This document shows positions 8,972 through 17,205 of a stretch of DNA of 64,000 nt, piece by piece. Position 1 is the first letter of the stretch. Every line of letters starts with the position of its first letter. A model generated the notes under the pieces. It made no database searches. It had not been told where the DNA came from and saw only the letters and a list, made by a program, of their open reading frames with translations. The position numbers were made by a program, and so were the translations under genes. Origin of the DNA: Clostridium sp. 1001271st1 H5 (GTDB lineage: Bacteria > Bacillota > Clostridia > Lachnospirales > Lachnospiraceae); the NCBI RefSeq assembly GCF_005845215.1, contig NZ_SPHO01000003.1, forward strand, positions 62,001 through 126,000, in the 5' to 3' direction.

Positions 8972-8999
8972 GCGGGCAGGCGGATTTCTTCCTGCCCGC
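8972..8999 (+). promoter_or_regulatory. Intercistronic hairpin after the peptide-binding protein gene
   Basis: A perfect 9-bp G+C-rich stem (8972-8980 with 8991-8999) and a 10-base loop follow the dppA stop by 24 bases, with no T tract. A second, weaker 7-bp stem lies at 9030-9036/9047-9053. Partial termination or 3'-end protection of the dppA message is the likely role; the permease genes follow on the same strand. Confidence 0.65.
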
Positions 9000-9154
9000 T
9001 GGTACCGTAAACAACGCTTTGGTGCCCCAGGCAATAACCGGGCAGGTATTGCCGTGAACGCTCATCCTAAGGGATATCGTTGACGGGAATATCTGTGTGA
9101 AACAGCAATCGCAATACAAATTTGGATTGAAACATAAGAAAAGAGAGGTATCGT

Positions 9155-10174
9155 ATGGAACAGCTGAAATTTATAGGAAAGAGACTGGTGTATCTGGTAG
9201 TCATGCTGTTTGGTGTCGCCACCCTGGTTTTCATACTGACAAAGATGATACCGGGAGACCCCACCGTTGCAAACTTAAGCCAGAGAGCCCTGAACGACCC
9301 GGAAATCGTGGCTGCCTACCGGGCAAAATACGGCCTGGACCAGCCCCTGCCCGTGCAGTATATTCTGTACATGAAGAATCTCCTGCAGTTTGACCTGGGG
9401 ACTTCCATGCGCACAAACAAACCTGTGCTGTCAGAGCTGGCCAGGTGTTATCCGGCCACCATTGAGCTGGCCCTGTTTGCCATTGTCATTGCAGCTATTC
9501 TGGGCGTTCTGTTCGGCATTATTTCCGCCATCAGGCGAAACAGTATCCTGGACCAGATAGTCCGGGCCATATCCGTTACAGGCGTCAGCATCCCCAGCTT
9601 CTGGTTTGCGCTGCTGGTATTGTATTTCTTCTATTACAAGCTGAAGCTGTTTCCGGGTCCGGGCCGCCTGAGCAACGCCTTTACGGCTCCGGCCACGGTC
9701 ACGGGCATGTATGTGATTGACAGTCTTCTGGAGGGAAATATACCCAAGGCACTGGACGCTGTCAGCCATCTGCTTCTTCCGGGAACCGTGCTTGCGGCGT
9801 TTACCATGGGTCTGATTACCAGGACAGCCCGTTCCAACCTGCTGGACGTCATGTCCACGGACTATATCCGCACTGCAAAGGCAAAGGGCCTGTCAAGGCC
9901 GGGACTGATTATCCGCCACGCCCTGGGCAATGCCCTGATTCCCGTACTCACTGTAATCGGCCTGGGCCTGGGCAACCTGTTAGGCGGCATGGTGCTGGTG
10001 GAAACCATCTTCAACTGGCCTGGCGTGGGACAATTTGCCTACGAGTCCGTGCTTTCAGTGGATTTCCCATCCATCATCGGAGTGGCCCTGCTGATTGCCC
10101 TGAATTACATGGTCATCAATACAGTGGTGGATATATTATACGGAATCATAGACCCGAGAGTGAGGTGCAGCTGA
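9155..10174 (+). CDS. dppB: Peptide ABC importer permease (DppB type)
   Basis: This is one of two membrane channel subunits of the peptide importer, 339 residues with about six membrane segments. The N-terminus RLVYLVVMLFGVATLVF followed by the MIPGDPT motif is typical of the DppB/OppB family. The ATPase-contact EAA-type loop lies near residue 245 (DYIRTAKAKGLSRPGLIIRH). The end ('YGIIDPRVRCS') is also standard. Ribosome site agagagg precedes the ATG. The stop shares one base with the start of dppC (TGATG). Confidence 0.94.
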   Translation: MEQLKFIGKRLVYLVVMLFGVATLVFILTKMIPGDPTVANLSQRALNDPEIVAAYRAKYGLDQPLPVQYILYMKNLLQFDLGTSMRTNKPVLSELARCYPATIELALFAIVIAAILGVLFGIISAIRRNSILDQIVRAISVTGVSIPSFWFALLVLYFFYYKLKLFPGPGRLSNAFTAPATVTGMYVIDSLLEGNIPKALDAVSHLLLPGTVLAAFTMGLITRTARSNLLDVMSTDYIRTAKAKGLSRPGLIIRHALGNALIPVLTVIGLGLGNLLGGMVLVETIFNWPGVGQFAYESVLSVDFPSIIGVALLIALNYMVINTVVDILYGIIDPRVRCS

Positions 10175-11010
10175 TGGTACAGTCTTTAAAAAGGTTATTT
10201 AAATCCAATTACCTGTTTACGCTGGGCGTGATTATCTGTCTGGCGTGGATTGCGGCAGCCATCCTGGCGCCGGCGCTGGCGCCCTATGACCCCATTGTGC
10301 AGGATTTGGGGCAGCGGCTGAAAGCGCCGTCCGCAGAGCACTGGTTTGGCACGGACAACTTTGGCAGGGATATTTTCAGCCGTGTGCTGTACGGAGGCAG
10401 GTACTCCCTGCTGGCAGGCTGCCTTACCGTTGTCATAGCAGGATTTATCGGCACGTTTTACGGTGCCATAGCAGGCTATGTGGGCGGCTGGGTGGACAAT
10501 GTGATGATGCGTTTTTCTGAGATGATATTGTCCTTTCCTTCCCTGATTCTTGCAATGATTATCAATGCAGTTATGGGTTCCAATTTGTTCAATACCATGT
10601 TTGCCCTGATTGTGGTGGCGTGGCCCACCTATGCCCGTATGATGCGCAGCGTTGTGCTCAGCGTAAAGGAAAATGAATATGTGGCGGCTTCTGAGGTCCT
10701 GGGCGCCTCCAGAATCCGAATCCTGATGAAGGAGGTCATTCCCAACAGTATCAGTTCGGTACTCATCATGGCCACCACAGATATCGGCAATCAGATTCTG
10801 ATGTTCTCTACCTTAAGCTTCCTGGGACTGGGTTCTGCGCCGCCTACGCCGGAGTGGGGCATGATGGTTTCGGATGGAGCTGATTATTTTAATAAGTTCT
10901 GGGTGGCAGGATTCCCGGGACTGGCAATCTTTACAATGGCTGTAGGAGCTAATTTTATTGGTGATGGTCTTCGCGATTTGCTGGACCCCAAGCTGAGAAA
11001 ACAGTTTTAA
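10174..11010 (+). CDS. dppC: Peptide ABC importer permease (DppC type)
   Basis: This is the second channel subunit, 278 residues from the ATG that overlaps the dppB stop; an in-frame GTG at 10165 is a poorer alternative because gaggtg at 10162-10167 is spaced correctly for 10174. Typical features are an N-terminal segment, the GTDNFGRDIFSRVLYGGRYS motif near residue 55, the EAA-type loop around SEVLGASRIRILMKEVIP near 170, and the ending GDGLRDLLDPKLRK. About six membrane segments are apparent. Confidence 0.94.
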   Translation: MVQSLKRLFKSNYLFTLGVIICLAWIAAAILAPALAPYDPIVQDLGQRLKAPSAEHWFGTDNFGRDIFSRVLYGGRYSLLAGCLTVVIAGFIGTFYGAIAGYVGGWVDNVMMRFSEMILSFPSLILAMIINAVMGSNLFNTMFALIVVAWPTYARMMRSVVLSVKENEYVAASEVLGASRIRILMKEVIPNSISSVLIMATTDIGNQILMFSTLSFLGLGSAPPTPEWGMMVSDGADYFNKFWVAGFPGLAIFTMAVGANFIGDGLRDLLDPKLRKQF

Positions 11011-11027
11011 AACAGGAGGAAGTTATC

Positions 11028-12104
11028 ATGAAGCAGAATCGAGTGGAGCGTATCATGGAAGCCCTGAAGGAGATGGGGCTGACGCAGATGCTGATTGTGG
11101 ACCCCATGTCCATTTACTATCTCACAGGCGTGTATGTGGAGCCCTTTGAACGGTTTTACGCCCTTTATCTGAGGGAAGACGGAAAGCATGTGTATTTCCT
11201 GAACAACCTGTTCACTGTGCCTGAGGATGTGGGCGTGGAGAAGGTGTGGTATTCAGATACGGACCCGGCGGCGGAAATCGTGGCCGGTTATCTGGATAAA
11301 GAAAGTCCCCTGGGAGTTGATAAGGATTTAAAGGCCAGGTTCCTGCTTCCTCTCATGGAGATGGGAGCTGCTGCGGGCTTTGTCAATTCCTCCATTGCCG
11401 TGGACAGGACAAGGGGCGTGAAGGACCAGGAGGAGCAGGAAAGGATGCGTACTGCCTCCGATATCAATGATAAGGCCATGGCACGGTTCAGGCAGCTGAT
11501 TCACGAAGGGGTCACGGAGCGTCAGGTTGCGGACCAGATGCTTAAGATATATACGGACCTGGGGGCGGACGGATTTTCCTTTGAGCCGCTGGTGGCCTTT
11601 GGCGCCAATGCGGCTGACCCCCATCATGGACCGGACAACACGGTCATAAAGCCGGGGGACGCAGTACTCTTTGACGTGGGCTGCATCAAGGACGGGTACT
11701 GTTCCGACATGACCCGCACCTTCTACTTTCAGCGGGCCAGTGAGGAACACCGCCGTATCTATGATATTGTCCGCAGCGCCAATGAGACAGCCATCTCCAA
11801 AATACGTCCGGGCATCCCTCTGTGCGAGCTGGACAAAACGGCCAGGGACCTGATTACGGAGCAGGGATACGGACCCTTCTTTACCCACAGGCTGGGACAT
11901 TTCATTGGGCTGGGAGAGCATGAGTTCGGAGACGTGTCCTCTGTGAATACCCAGAAGGCAGAGCCGGGAATGATATTTTCCATTGAACCGGGCATCTATC
12001 TGGCCGGGGATACAGGGGTCCGTGTGGAGGACCTGGTGCTGGTGACAGAGGATGGATGCGAGGTGCTCAACCACGATTCCAAAGAATTTGAGATAATCGG
12101 TTAA
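11028..12104 (+). CDS. Xaa-Pro peptidase-like M24 enzyme
   Basis: This is a predicted cytosolic prolidase/aminopeptidase P-type metallopeptidase (pita-bread fold), 358 residues. An N-terminal creatinase-like domain (1-125) precedes the catalytic domain. The metal-ligand pattern is complete: two Asp in DVGCIKDGYCSDMTRTF near residue 213, His in the GHFIGLGEHE block near 290, Glu in SIEPGIYL near 322 and Glu in GVRVEDLVLV near 337. It lies 18 bp after dppC with its own aggagg, so it should be made with the importer and cleave imported Xaa-Pro peptides. The exact choice between prolidase and aminopeptidase P cannot be made from sequence alone. Confidence 0.9.
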   Translation: MKQNRVERIMEALKEMGLTQMLIVDPMSIYYLTGVYVEPFERFYALYLREDGKHVYFLNNLFTVPEDVGVEKVWYSDTDPAAEIVAGYLDKESPLGVDKDLKARFLLPLMEMGAAAGFVNSSIAVDRTRGVKDQEEQERMRTASDINDKAMARFRQLIHEGVTERQVADQMLKIYTDLGADGFSFEPLVAFGANAADPHHGPDNTVIKPGDAVLFDVGCIKDGYCSDMTRTFYFQRASEEHRRIYDIVRSANETAISKIRPGIPLCELDKTARDLITEQGYGPFFTHRLGHFIGLGEHEFGDVSSVNTQKAEPGMIFSIEPGIYLAGDTGVRVEDLVLVTEDGCEVLNHDSKEFEIIG

Positions 12105-12127
12105 TCTGTGGTGTACCGGGAGGAGAT

Positions 12128-12203
12128 ATGAATATAATTGCGGCTATGGGATGGGAGGCAGTGCCATGAATCCGGTGGCTGCTGTGAGATGGGAGGCGGT
12201 ATT
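12128..12203 (+). repeat. Two tandem 38-bp copies of a ribosome-site-plus-start unit, each a 13-codon micro-ORF
   Basis: Copies at 12128-12165 and 12166-12203 each begin with ATG and carry a gggagg ribosome site near their ends, and the cyclophilin-like gene starts exactly at the third period (12204). The first copy reads MNIIAAMGWEAVP then stop, the second MNPVAAVRWEAVL then stop. Each stop overlaps the next start as ATGA (12166-12169, 12204-12207). The gene itself begins MNPIATLHM. This is a tandem duplication of the translation-initiation region that creates two coupled leader micro-ORFs. Confidence 0.85.
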
Positions 12204-12788
12204 ATGAATCCGATTGCAACATTACATATGGCCAACGGCAGAAAGATTGTCATAGAGCTTTTGCCGGAGTCAGCGCCAAACACAGTGAACAGCTTTATCT
12301 ATACAGCTTTAAGGGGTTACCTGGACCACCATGCCATTGAGCGGATAGTGCCGGGAAACTGGGTGGATGTCAGCTACACGGCTTTTGGGAAAAAGGAATG
12401 CCGGTATCTGATTCCCAATGAATTTGAACTGAACCCGGATGTGGCTCCGCTGGATTCCCATCCGGGAGCCGTGTGCATGGGCGGTTACGGCGAGGCAGGA
12501 CTGGCAGGCTGTGAGTTTTTCTTTCCTCTAAGGGACTGTCCGGAGCACAAGGGCGTTTATCCTGTGTTCGGCCGTGTTCTGGAGGGCATGGACGAGATAT
12601 ACCGTCTGGAAAAGGTGGAGACTGTCCCTGTGGATGATTTCCCCATAGAGGGCGTGGAGGTCAACCGTCCGGTGAGACCGGAAATCATTGAACGGGTGGA
12701 GCTGGAGCTTTACGGAAGGGTTTATCCGGAACCGGTAAGGGTCAGGGAGCCGGAGCTGCCGGAATGCTGGATTTCCGCTCAAAAATAA
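12204..12788 (+). CDS. Cyclophilin-like peptidyl-prolyl isomerase
   Basis: This is a predicted cytosolic cyclophilin-type protein, 194 residues from ATG 12204, which has gggaggcgg 6 bases upstream. The pattern IVIELLPESAPNTVNSFIYTA is the standard cyclophilin N-terminal block, and GCEFFFPLRDCPEHKGVYPVFGRVLEGMDEIYRLEKVET matches the C-terminal core (split across residues about 95-140). The middle is divergent: the usual FHRV region reads AIERIVPGNWVDVS, so an Arg is present, but the canonical QGGD motif is not seen and activity is uncertain. It closes the peptide importer operon, next to an Xaa-Pro peptidase, which suggests a role in proline peptide handling. Two duplicated start units lie just ahead of it. 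Confidence 0.82.
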   Translation: MNPIATLHMANGRKIVIELLPESAPNTVNSFIYTALRGYLDHHAIERIVPGNWVDVSYTAFGKKECRYLIPNEFELNPDVAPLDSHPGAVCMGGYGEAGLAGCEFFFPLRDCPEHKGVYPVFGRVLEGMDEIYRLEKVETVPVDDFPIEGVEVNRPVRPEIIERVELELYGRVYPEPVRVREPELPECWISAQK

Positions 12789-12811
12789 CCAGGAATTGGC
12801 CATAAAAAATA

Positions 12812-12840
12812 TTGCAAATCCTGTTTTTTTATGATATACT
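12812..12840 (+). promoter_or_regulatory. Sigma-A promoter of the rpmE-prfA group
   Basis: TTGCAA (12812-12817) and TATACT (12835-12840) are exactly 17 bp apart. Transcription would start near 12847, leaving an untranslated leader of about 195 bases before rpmE. A small stem (gcggt/accgc, about 13001-13015) lies in that leader; autoregulatory L31 leaders are known in Firmicutes, but I could not match this one. Confidence 0.75.
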
Positions 12841-13041
12841 ATGTAAGCTGTCTAATTTGACGGCAGTTTTAGCGTCTGCGTGAGTCAGAACCTTACGGTG
12901 AGGGCGTGTTTAACTTAGTTATTGCTGATATCTGTGCGTTCTGGTGACGGTATGGGACCGGCTGCCTGTAATGTACAGAGACAGATTGGCATACACAGGC
13001 CGCGGTCGGAAACCGCAAATAATATCAGAGAGGTGAAAATC

Positions 13042-13248
13042 ATGAAAGAAGGAATCCATCCAAGTTATTACCAGGCAAAGGTTGTCTGCAACTGTGGTAA
13101 TGAGTTCGTAACAGGTTCAACAAAGCAGGACATCCACGTTGAGGTTTGTTCTAAGTGCCATTCATTCTACACCGGACAGCAGAAGGCTGCCCAGGCTCGT
13201 GGACGTATTGATAAGTTCAATCGTAAATATGGCATGAATGCTAACTAA
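13042..13248 (+). CDS. rpmE: 50S ribosomal protein L31, zinc-binding type
   Basis: Ribosomal protein L31 has 68 residues from ATG 13042, chosen because gaggtg lies 8 bases upstream and [14 protein letters not shown] is the standard N-terminus. The cysteines in CNCGNEF and [10 protein letters not shown] form the zinc site, so this is the C+ (zinc-containing) form. The C-terminus [13 protein letters not shown] is typical. It is the first gene of a group with DUF1385, prmC and prfA, an order I recall as common in clostridia. Confidence 0.97.
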   Translation: MKEGIHPSYYQAKVVCNCGNEFVTGSTKQDIHVEVCSKCHSFYTGQQKAAQARGRIDKFNRKYGMNAN

Positions 13249-13356
13249 TAAGCAAAGAGATGAGGGTTGAGCTTGGGAGCAGGCTCAGCCCTTTCTGAAT
13301 TCATGGGAAATCATGGAAAGAGGGTTTCTTTTTCGTACAACAGAAAGGTTAATGGG

Positions 13357-14403
13357 ATGAAATATTCAGGAATTGGTGGTCAGGCCGTAATCGAGGGTAT
13401 TATGATGCAGAACGGCAATGACTACGCCATTGCAGTCCGCAAGCCGGACGGGGATATTGAGGTGAAAAAGGATACCTATTTGAGTATGACCAAGAAGCAT
13501 AAAATCTTAGGTCTTCCCTTTGTCAGAGGTATTTTCAGTTTTATAGATTCCATGGTAGTGGGCATGAGGGCCCTGACCTGGTCCTGCAGTTTTTTTGAGG
13601 ACGATGAGGAGGCAAAGCCCGGTAAATTTGAGGCGTGGCTGGATAAGGTATTTGGCGAAAAGCTGGAGAGCGCCCTCATGACATTGGTAATGATAATTTC
13701 CTTTGTTATGGCAATCGGTATTTTTATGGTGCTGCCCCTGTTTATTGCCAATATATGCAGGGGGTTCATCCGCTCCGATACAGTGATGGCCGTACTGGAG
13801 GGCGTTATCAGGATTGTGATTTTTATCGCTTATATCAAGCTGGTATCCCGCATGGAGGATATCAAGAGGACCTTTATGTACCACGGCTCAGAGCATAAGT
13901 GCATCAACTGCATTGAGCACGGGCTGGAGCTTACGGTTGACAATGTAAGGGCAAGCTCCAAGGAACATAAACGGTGCGGCACCAGCTTTATCATGATTGT
14001 CATGGTTATCAGCATCCTGTTCTTTATGGTCATCCGGGTGGATACGGTCTGGCTGCGCGTTGTGAGCCGGATTGCGCTGATTCCTGTGATAGCAGGGGTG
14101 TCCTATGAGTTCCTGCGTTTTGCGGGACGCCATGATTCCAGGCTGGTCAATGTGCTCAGCCGTCCCGGCATGTGGATGCAGGGACTGACTACCACGGAGC
14201 CGGATGACAGTATGATAGAGGTGGCCATTGCGGCAGTGGAGACCGTGTTTGACTGGCGGGCTTACCTGGATGAGAATTTTCCGGGCTGGCAGGAAGGCGG
14301 GCACCATGGCGGCAATCACAAAGACAAAGGCAATGACAGTGAAGGAGCAGTAAAACATGACCATGCAGCAGCTGCTGTGGCAGGGTGTTCAGGAACTGAA
14401 TAA
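13357..14403 (+). CDS. DUF1385 membrane protein (YqhQ-like)
   Basis: This is a conserved membrane protein of 348 residues, function unknown. The N-terminus KYSGIGGQAVIEGIMMQN is the family hallmark, as is the block MYHGSEHKCINCIEHG near residue 170, whose His, Glu and Cys residues look like a metal or catalytic site. Around four to five membrane segments lie between about 100 and 255. The tail (GGHHGGNHKDKG and following) is His/Gly-rich. Start at 13357 was chosen because the protein family begins there. The last 47 bp overlap the prmC coding region in another frame, so the final residues may be constrained by both genes. Confidence 0.87.
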   Translation: MKYSGIGGQAVIEGIMMQNGNDYAIAVRKPDGDIEVKKDTYLSMTKKHKILGLPFVRGIFSFIDSMVVGMRALTWSCSFFEDDEEAKPGKFEAWLDKVFGEKLESALMTLVMIISFVMAIGIFMVLPLFIANICRGFIRSDTVMAVLEGVIRIVIFIAYIKLVSRMEDIKRTFMYHGSEHKCINCIEHGLELTVDNVRASSKEHKRCGTSFIMIVMVISILFFMVIRVDTVWLRVVSRIALIPVIAGVSYEFLRFAGRHDSRLVNVLSRPGMWMQGLTTTEPDDSMIEVAIAAVETVFDWRAYLDENFPGWQEGGHHGGNHKDKGNDSEGAVKHDHAAAAVAGCSGTE

Positions 14404-15220
14404 GGCCCAGGTGCCGGATCCGGAGCTGGATGCCAGGTACCTGCTTCTGGAGGTGTTCCATCTGAGCCTGGCATCGTTCCTGGCCATGAAGGGCAGGGAA
14501 ATGCCGCCGGATGAGGGAACCGTGGAACGCTGCCGGGAGTTTATGAAGCTCATAGAAATAAGGGCCGGACGGACACCGCTCCAGCACCTGACCGGGACCC
14601 AGGAGTTTATGGGATTTGAGTTCCTTGTAAACCAGCATGTGCTGATTCCAAGGCAGGACACGGAGACACTGGTGGAGCTGGTCCTGGAAGAACAAACGGA
14701 CAGGGAAAAAAGCATACTGGATATGTGTACCGGTTCCGGGTGCATTGCCCTCAGCCTGGCTCTTATGGGCGGATACCGTCATGTGGCTGCCCTGGACGTG
14801 TCGGCAAAGGCCCTTAAGGTGGCAGAGCAGAACCGTGACAGGCTGCTGGGCGGTTACCAGGGCGTGTTTGAACTAATCAGGAGCGATATGTTCTGTGCTC
14901 TGGAGCCGGACAGGACCTTTGATATCATTGTATCCAATCCGCCTTATATCCCCAGCCGGGTTATTGAGGACCTGGAGCCGGAGGTAAGGGACCATGAGCC
15001 CAGGATTGCCCTGGACGGAAGTGCGGACGGGCTGACATTTTACCGCATACTGGCAGAAGAAGGGCAAAACCATCTGACCAAGGGCGGAAGCATCTACATG
15101 GAGATTGGATATGACCAGTCGGAGGCAGTGGAAGGGTTGTTTGTGTCCCGGGGATACAGGGACGTCAGAACCTTTAAGGATTTGGCCGGACAGGACCGTG
15201 TGGTACGGGCCGTCCGGTGA
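14357..15220 (+). CDS. prmC: Release-factor glutamine methyltransferase
   Basis: PrmC (HemK) methylates the glutamine of the GGQ motif in peptide chain release factors, using S-adenosylmethionine. The 287 residues comprise an N-terminal helical domain (1-85) and a Rossmann methyltransferase domain with ILDMCTGSGCIALSLAL near residue 118 (SAM binding) and the catalytic SNPPYIPS near 193. Ribosome site aaggag precedes ATG 14357; ATG 14363 is an alternative. The gene starts inside the end of the DUF1385 gene and is followed by prfA, its substrate protein, which supports the assignment. Confidence 0.95.
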   Translation: MTMQQLLWQGVQELNKAQVPDPELDARYLLLEVFHLSLASFLAMKGREMPPDEGTVERCREFMKLIEIRAGRTPLQHLTGTQEFMGFEFLVNQHVLIPRQDTETLVELVLEEQTDREKSILDMCTGSGCIALSLALMGGYRHVAALDVSAKALKVAEQNRDRLLGGYQGVFELIRSDMFCALEPDRTFDIIVSNPPYIPSRVIEDLEPEVRDHEPRIALDGSADGLTFYRILAEEGQNHLTKGGSIYMEIGYDQSEAVEGLFVSRGYRDVRTFKDLAGQDRVVRAVR

Positions 15221-15356
15221 GAGCAGGCTGGTGAGAGCGTCCGGCAGGAGCCGCCCGGCGAGGACCGGATGGTAAGGGGCGGATTGGGAGATAACACAGG
15301 GTAACAGGTTAATGTAGTGGTTGTAATTGGAATAATCGCAGGAGCAGGAGATAGAT

Positions 15357-16433
15357 ATGTTTGATAAGCTGGATGATATGTTGATTCACTATGAAGAATT
15401 GATGCTTATGCTGGGTGACCCGGATGTGACCCAGGACACAAAGCGTTTTACCAGACTCATGAAGGAGCAGGCTGACCTGGCTCCTATTGTGGAAGCCTAT
15501 AAGCAGTACAAGCAGGCAAAGCAGGATGTGGAGGACAGCCTGGCCCTGTTGGAGGAAGAGAACGACGAGGAGATGCGTGAGATGGCCAAGGAAGAGCTGT
15601 CCGACGCCAGGAAACGGATTGATGAACTGGAGCATGAGCTTAAGATTCTTCTGCTTCCAAAGGACCCTAACGATGACAAGAATATCATCCTGGAAATCCG
15701 GGCAGGCGCAGGCGGCGATGAGGCAGCCCTGTTTGCAGCTGAACTTTACCGCATGTATACCAACTATGCGGACAGCCAGCGATGGAAGGTGGAGATTGTC
15801 AGTCTCAATGAAAACGGCATCGGCGGTTTCAAGGAAGTGGTTGCCATGGTTACCGGAAAGGGCGCATATTCCAAGCTTAAATATGAGAGCGGGGTGCACC
15901 GTGTCCAGCGTGTGCCTGAGACGGAATCCGGCGGCCGCATCCATACATCCACTGCAACGGTGGCCGTTATGCCTGAGGCCGAGGAAGTGGATGTCCAGAT
16001 TGACATGAACGACTGCCGTATCGACGTCATGCGTGCATCAGGCAACGGCGGGCAGTGCGTTAACACAACGGACTCCGCAGTGCGTCTGACCCATATTCCT
16101 ACGGGAATCGTTATTTACAGCCAGACAGAGAAATCCCAGCTTCAAAACAAGGAAAAGGCATTCCGTCTGCTGCGTTCCAAGCTCTATGACATTGAGCTGG
16201 AAAAGCGCCAGAGTTCAGAGGCAGAGGAGCGCCGCAGCCAGATTGGCACCGGCGACCGCTCTGAGAAGATACGTACCTACAACTTCCCCCAGGGCCGTGT
16301 GACAGACCACAGAATCAAGCTGACGCTGTATAAGATTGATTCCATTATGAACGGTGACATTCAGGAACTGCTGGACAACCTGATTGCGGCCGACCAGGCG
16401 GCAAAGCTGGCAAAGATGAACGAGGCGATTTAA
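15357..16433 (+). CDS. prfA: Peptide chain release factor 1
   Basis: RF1 recognises UAG and UAA stop codons and triggers release of the finished chain. It has 358 residues, the normal length. The N-terminal helical domain begins [15 protein letters not shown], the conserved block [22 protein letters not shown] starts near residue 108 (20 residues of it diagnostic), and the catalytic GGQ lies in [17 protein letters not shown] near 228. It is preceded by a 136-bp spacer after prmC, its modifying enzyme, and is followed by a terminator. Confidence 0.97.
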   Translation: MFDKLDDMLIHYEELMLMLGDPDVTQDTKRFTRLMKEQADLAPIVEAYKQYKQAKQDVEDSLALLEEENDEEMREMAKEELSDARKRIDELEHELKILLLPKDPNDDKNIILEIRAGAGGDEAALFAAELYRMYTNYADSQRWKVEIVSLNENGIGGFKEVVAMVTGKGAYSKLKYESGVHRVQRVPETESGGRIHTSTATVAVMPEAEEVDVQIDMNDCRIDVMRASGNGGQCVNTTDSAVRLTHIPTGIVIYSQTEKSQLQNKEKAFRLLRSKLYDIELEKRQSSEAEERRSQIGTGDRSEKIRTYNFPQGRVTDHRIKLTLYKIDSIMNGDIQELLDNLIAADQAAKLAKMNEAI

Positions 16434-16518
16434 TGTGTGACGGGGACAGGCTGGAGATTCCAAATGCCTGAGAGGAAAAACCTCACAGAAGATGTATAAC
16501 ATGAAATCGACACAATAG

Positions 16519-16570
16519 GACCCGGCCGGGTAACTGAGACATGCTCAGGTATTGGCCGGGTCTGTTTTGT
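16519..16570 (+). terminator. Rho-independent terminator after prfA
   Basis: A 9-bp stem (16519-16527 with 16554-16562), an inner small stem (ctgag/ctcag) and the T-rich tail tctgttttgtt follow the prfA stop by about 85 bases. Confidence 0.85.
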
Positions 16571-16615
16571 TGCCGGTTACGGCCGGATGTGCGCCTGAAA
16601 TAAAACAGCCGTATA

Positions 16616-16643
16616 TTGTATCCGGCCATGGTTTTAGTATAAT
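16616..16643 (+). promoter_or_regulatory. Sigma-A-like promoter of the ECF sigma gene
   Basis: TTGTAT (16616-16621) and a perfect TATAAT (16638-16643) are separated by 16 bp, with transcription expected near 16650. A further gtaac-containing stretch (16652-16680) could hold an autoregulated ECF promoter, but I cannot define its elements. Confidence 0.6.
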
Positions 16644-16725
16644 GATATCAACGTAACTTTTTATATATTTTTTGTAACGATTCCGGGCCACGGGACACTA
16701 ATTAACAGAAGGAGGAAATACGTAT

Positions 16726-17205
16726 ATGGATTCCATGGAAGAGATTTATAAAAAGCACGGAAAAATGATATATGGTTTTCTCTTGACCAGAACCCAGGAC
16801 CCCGGCCTGGCGGAGGAGCTGACCCAGGAAACCTTTTACCAGGCAGTGAAACATATAGGCAGGTATAAGGGAGAGAGCAGCATATCCACCTGGCTCTGCG
16901 GAATCGCAAAAAATCTGTGGCGGGATTATCTGCGCAGGCAGAAACACCATGTTCCCCTGGAAGAGGCAGACCAGGTACCTGTGGAATCCGCAGAGTCCCA
17001 GGCCATATCCCTGTGGGATAATGTGCAGATACTGAGGCTGATTCATGGTCTGGAGGACCCTATGCGGGAGGTTATGTACCTCAGGCTGGTGGGAAACCTG
17101 ACCTTTGGCCAGATTGGCGAAATCATGGGGCGCAGCGAGAATTGGGCAAGAGTAACCTATTACCGCGGGAAAGAGAGAATCGTGAAGGAGGCAGGAGAAC
17201 AATGA
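16726..17205 (+). CDS. ECF-type RNA polymerase sigma factor
   Basis: This alternative sigma factor has 159 residues. Region 2 (about 5-75) shows DPGLAEELTQETFYQA and STWLCGIAKNLWRDYLRRQ, the -10-binding part; region 4 (about 105-155) shows MREVMYLRLVGNLTFGQIGEIMGRSENWARV, the -35-binding helix-turn-helix, in part. Ribosome site ggagga is 10 bases upstream. The stop overlaps the start of the anti-sigma gene (ATGA), a standard coupling that keeps sigma and inhibitor in balance. The inducing signal is unknown, though the partner has an extracellular domain. Confidence 0.92.
   Translation: MDSMEEIYKKHGKMIYGFLLTRTQDPGLAEELTQETFYQAVKHIGRYKGESSISTWLCGIAKNLWRDYLRRQKHHVPLEEADQVPVESAESQAISLWDNVQILRLIHGLEDPMREVMYLRLVGNLTFGQIGEIMGRSENWARVTYYRGKERIVKEAGEQ

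Noticed and set aside
12842..13041. Riboswitch or L31-type leader before rpmE
   Set aside because: The leader is long enough, but I could match no known motif; only a small stem is visible, so no class is claimed.
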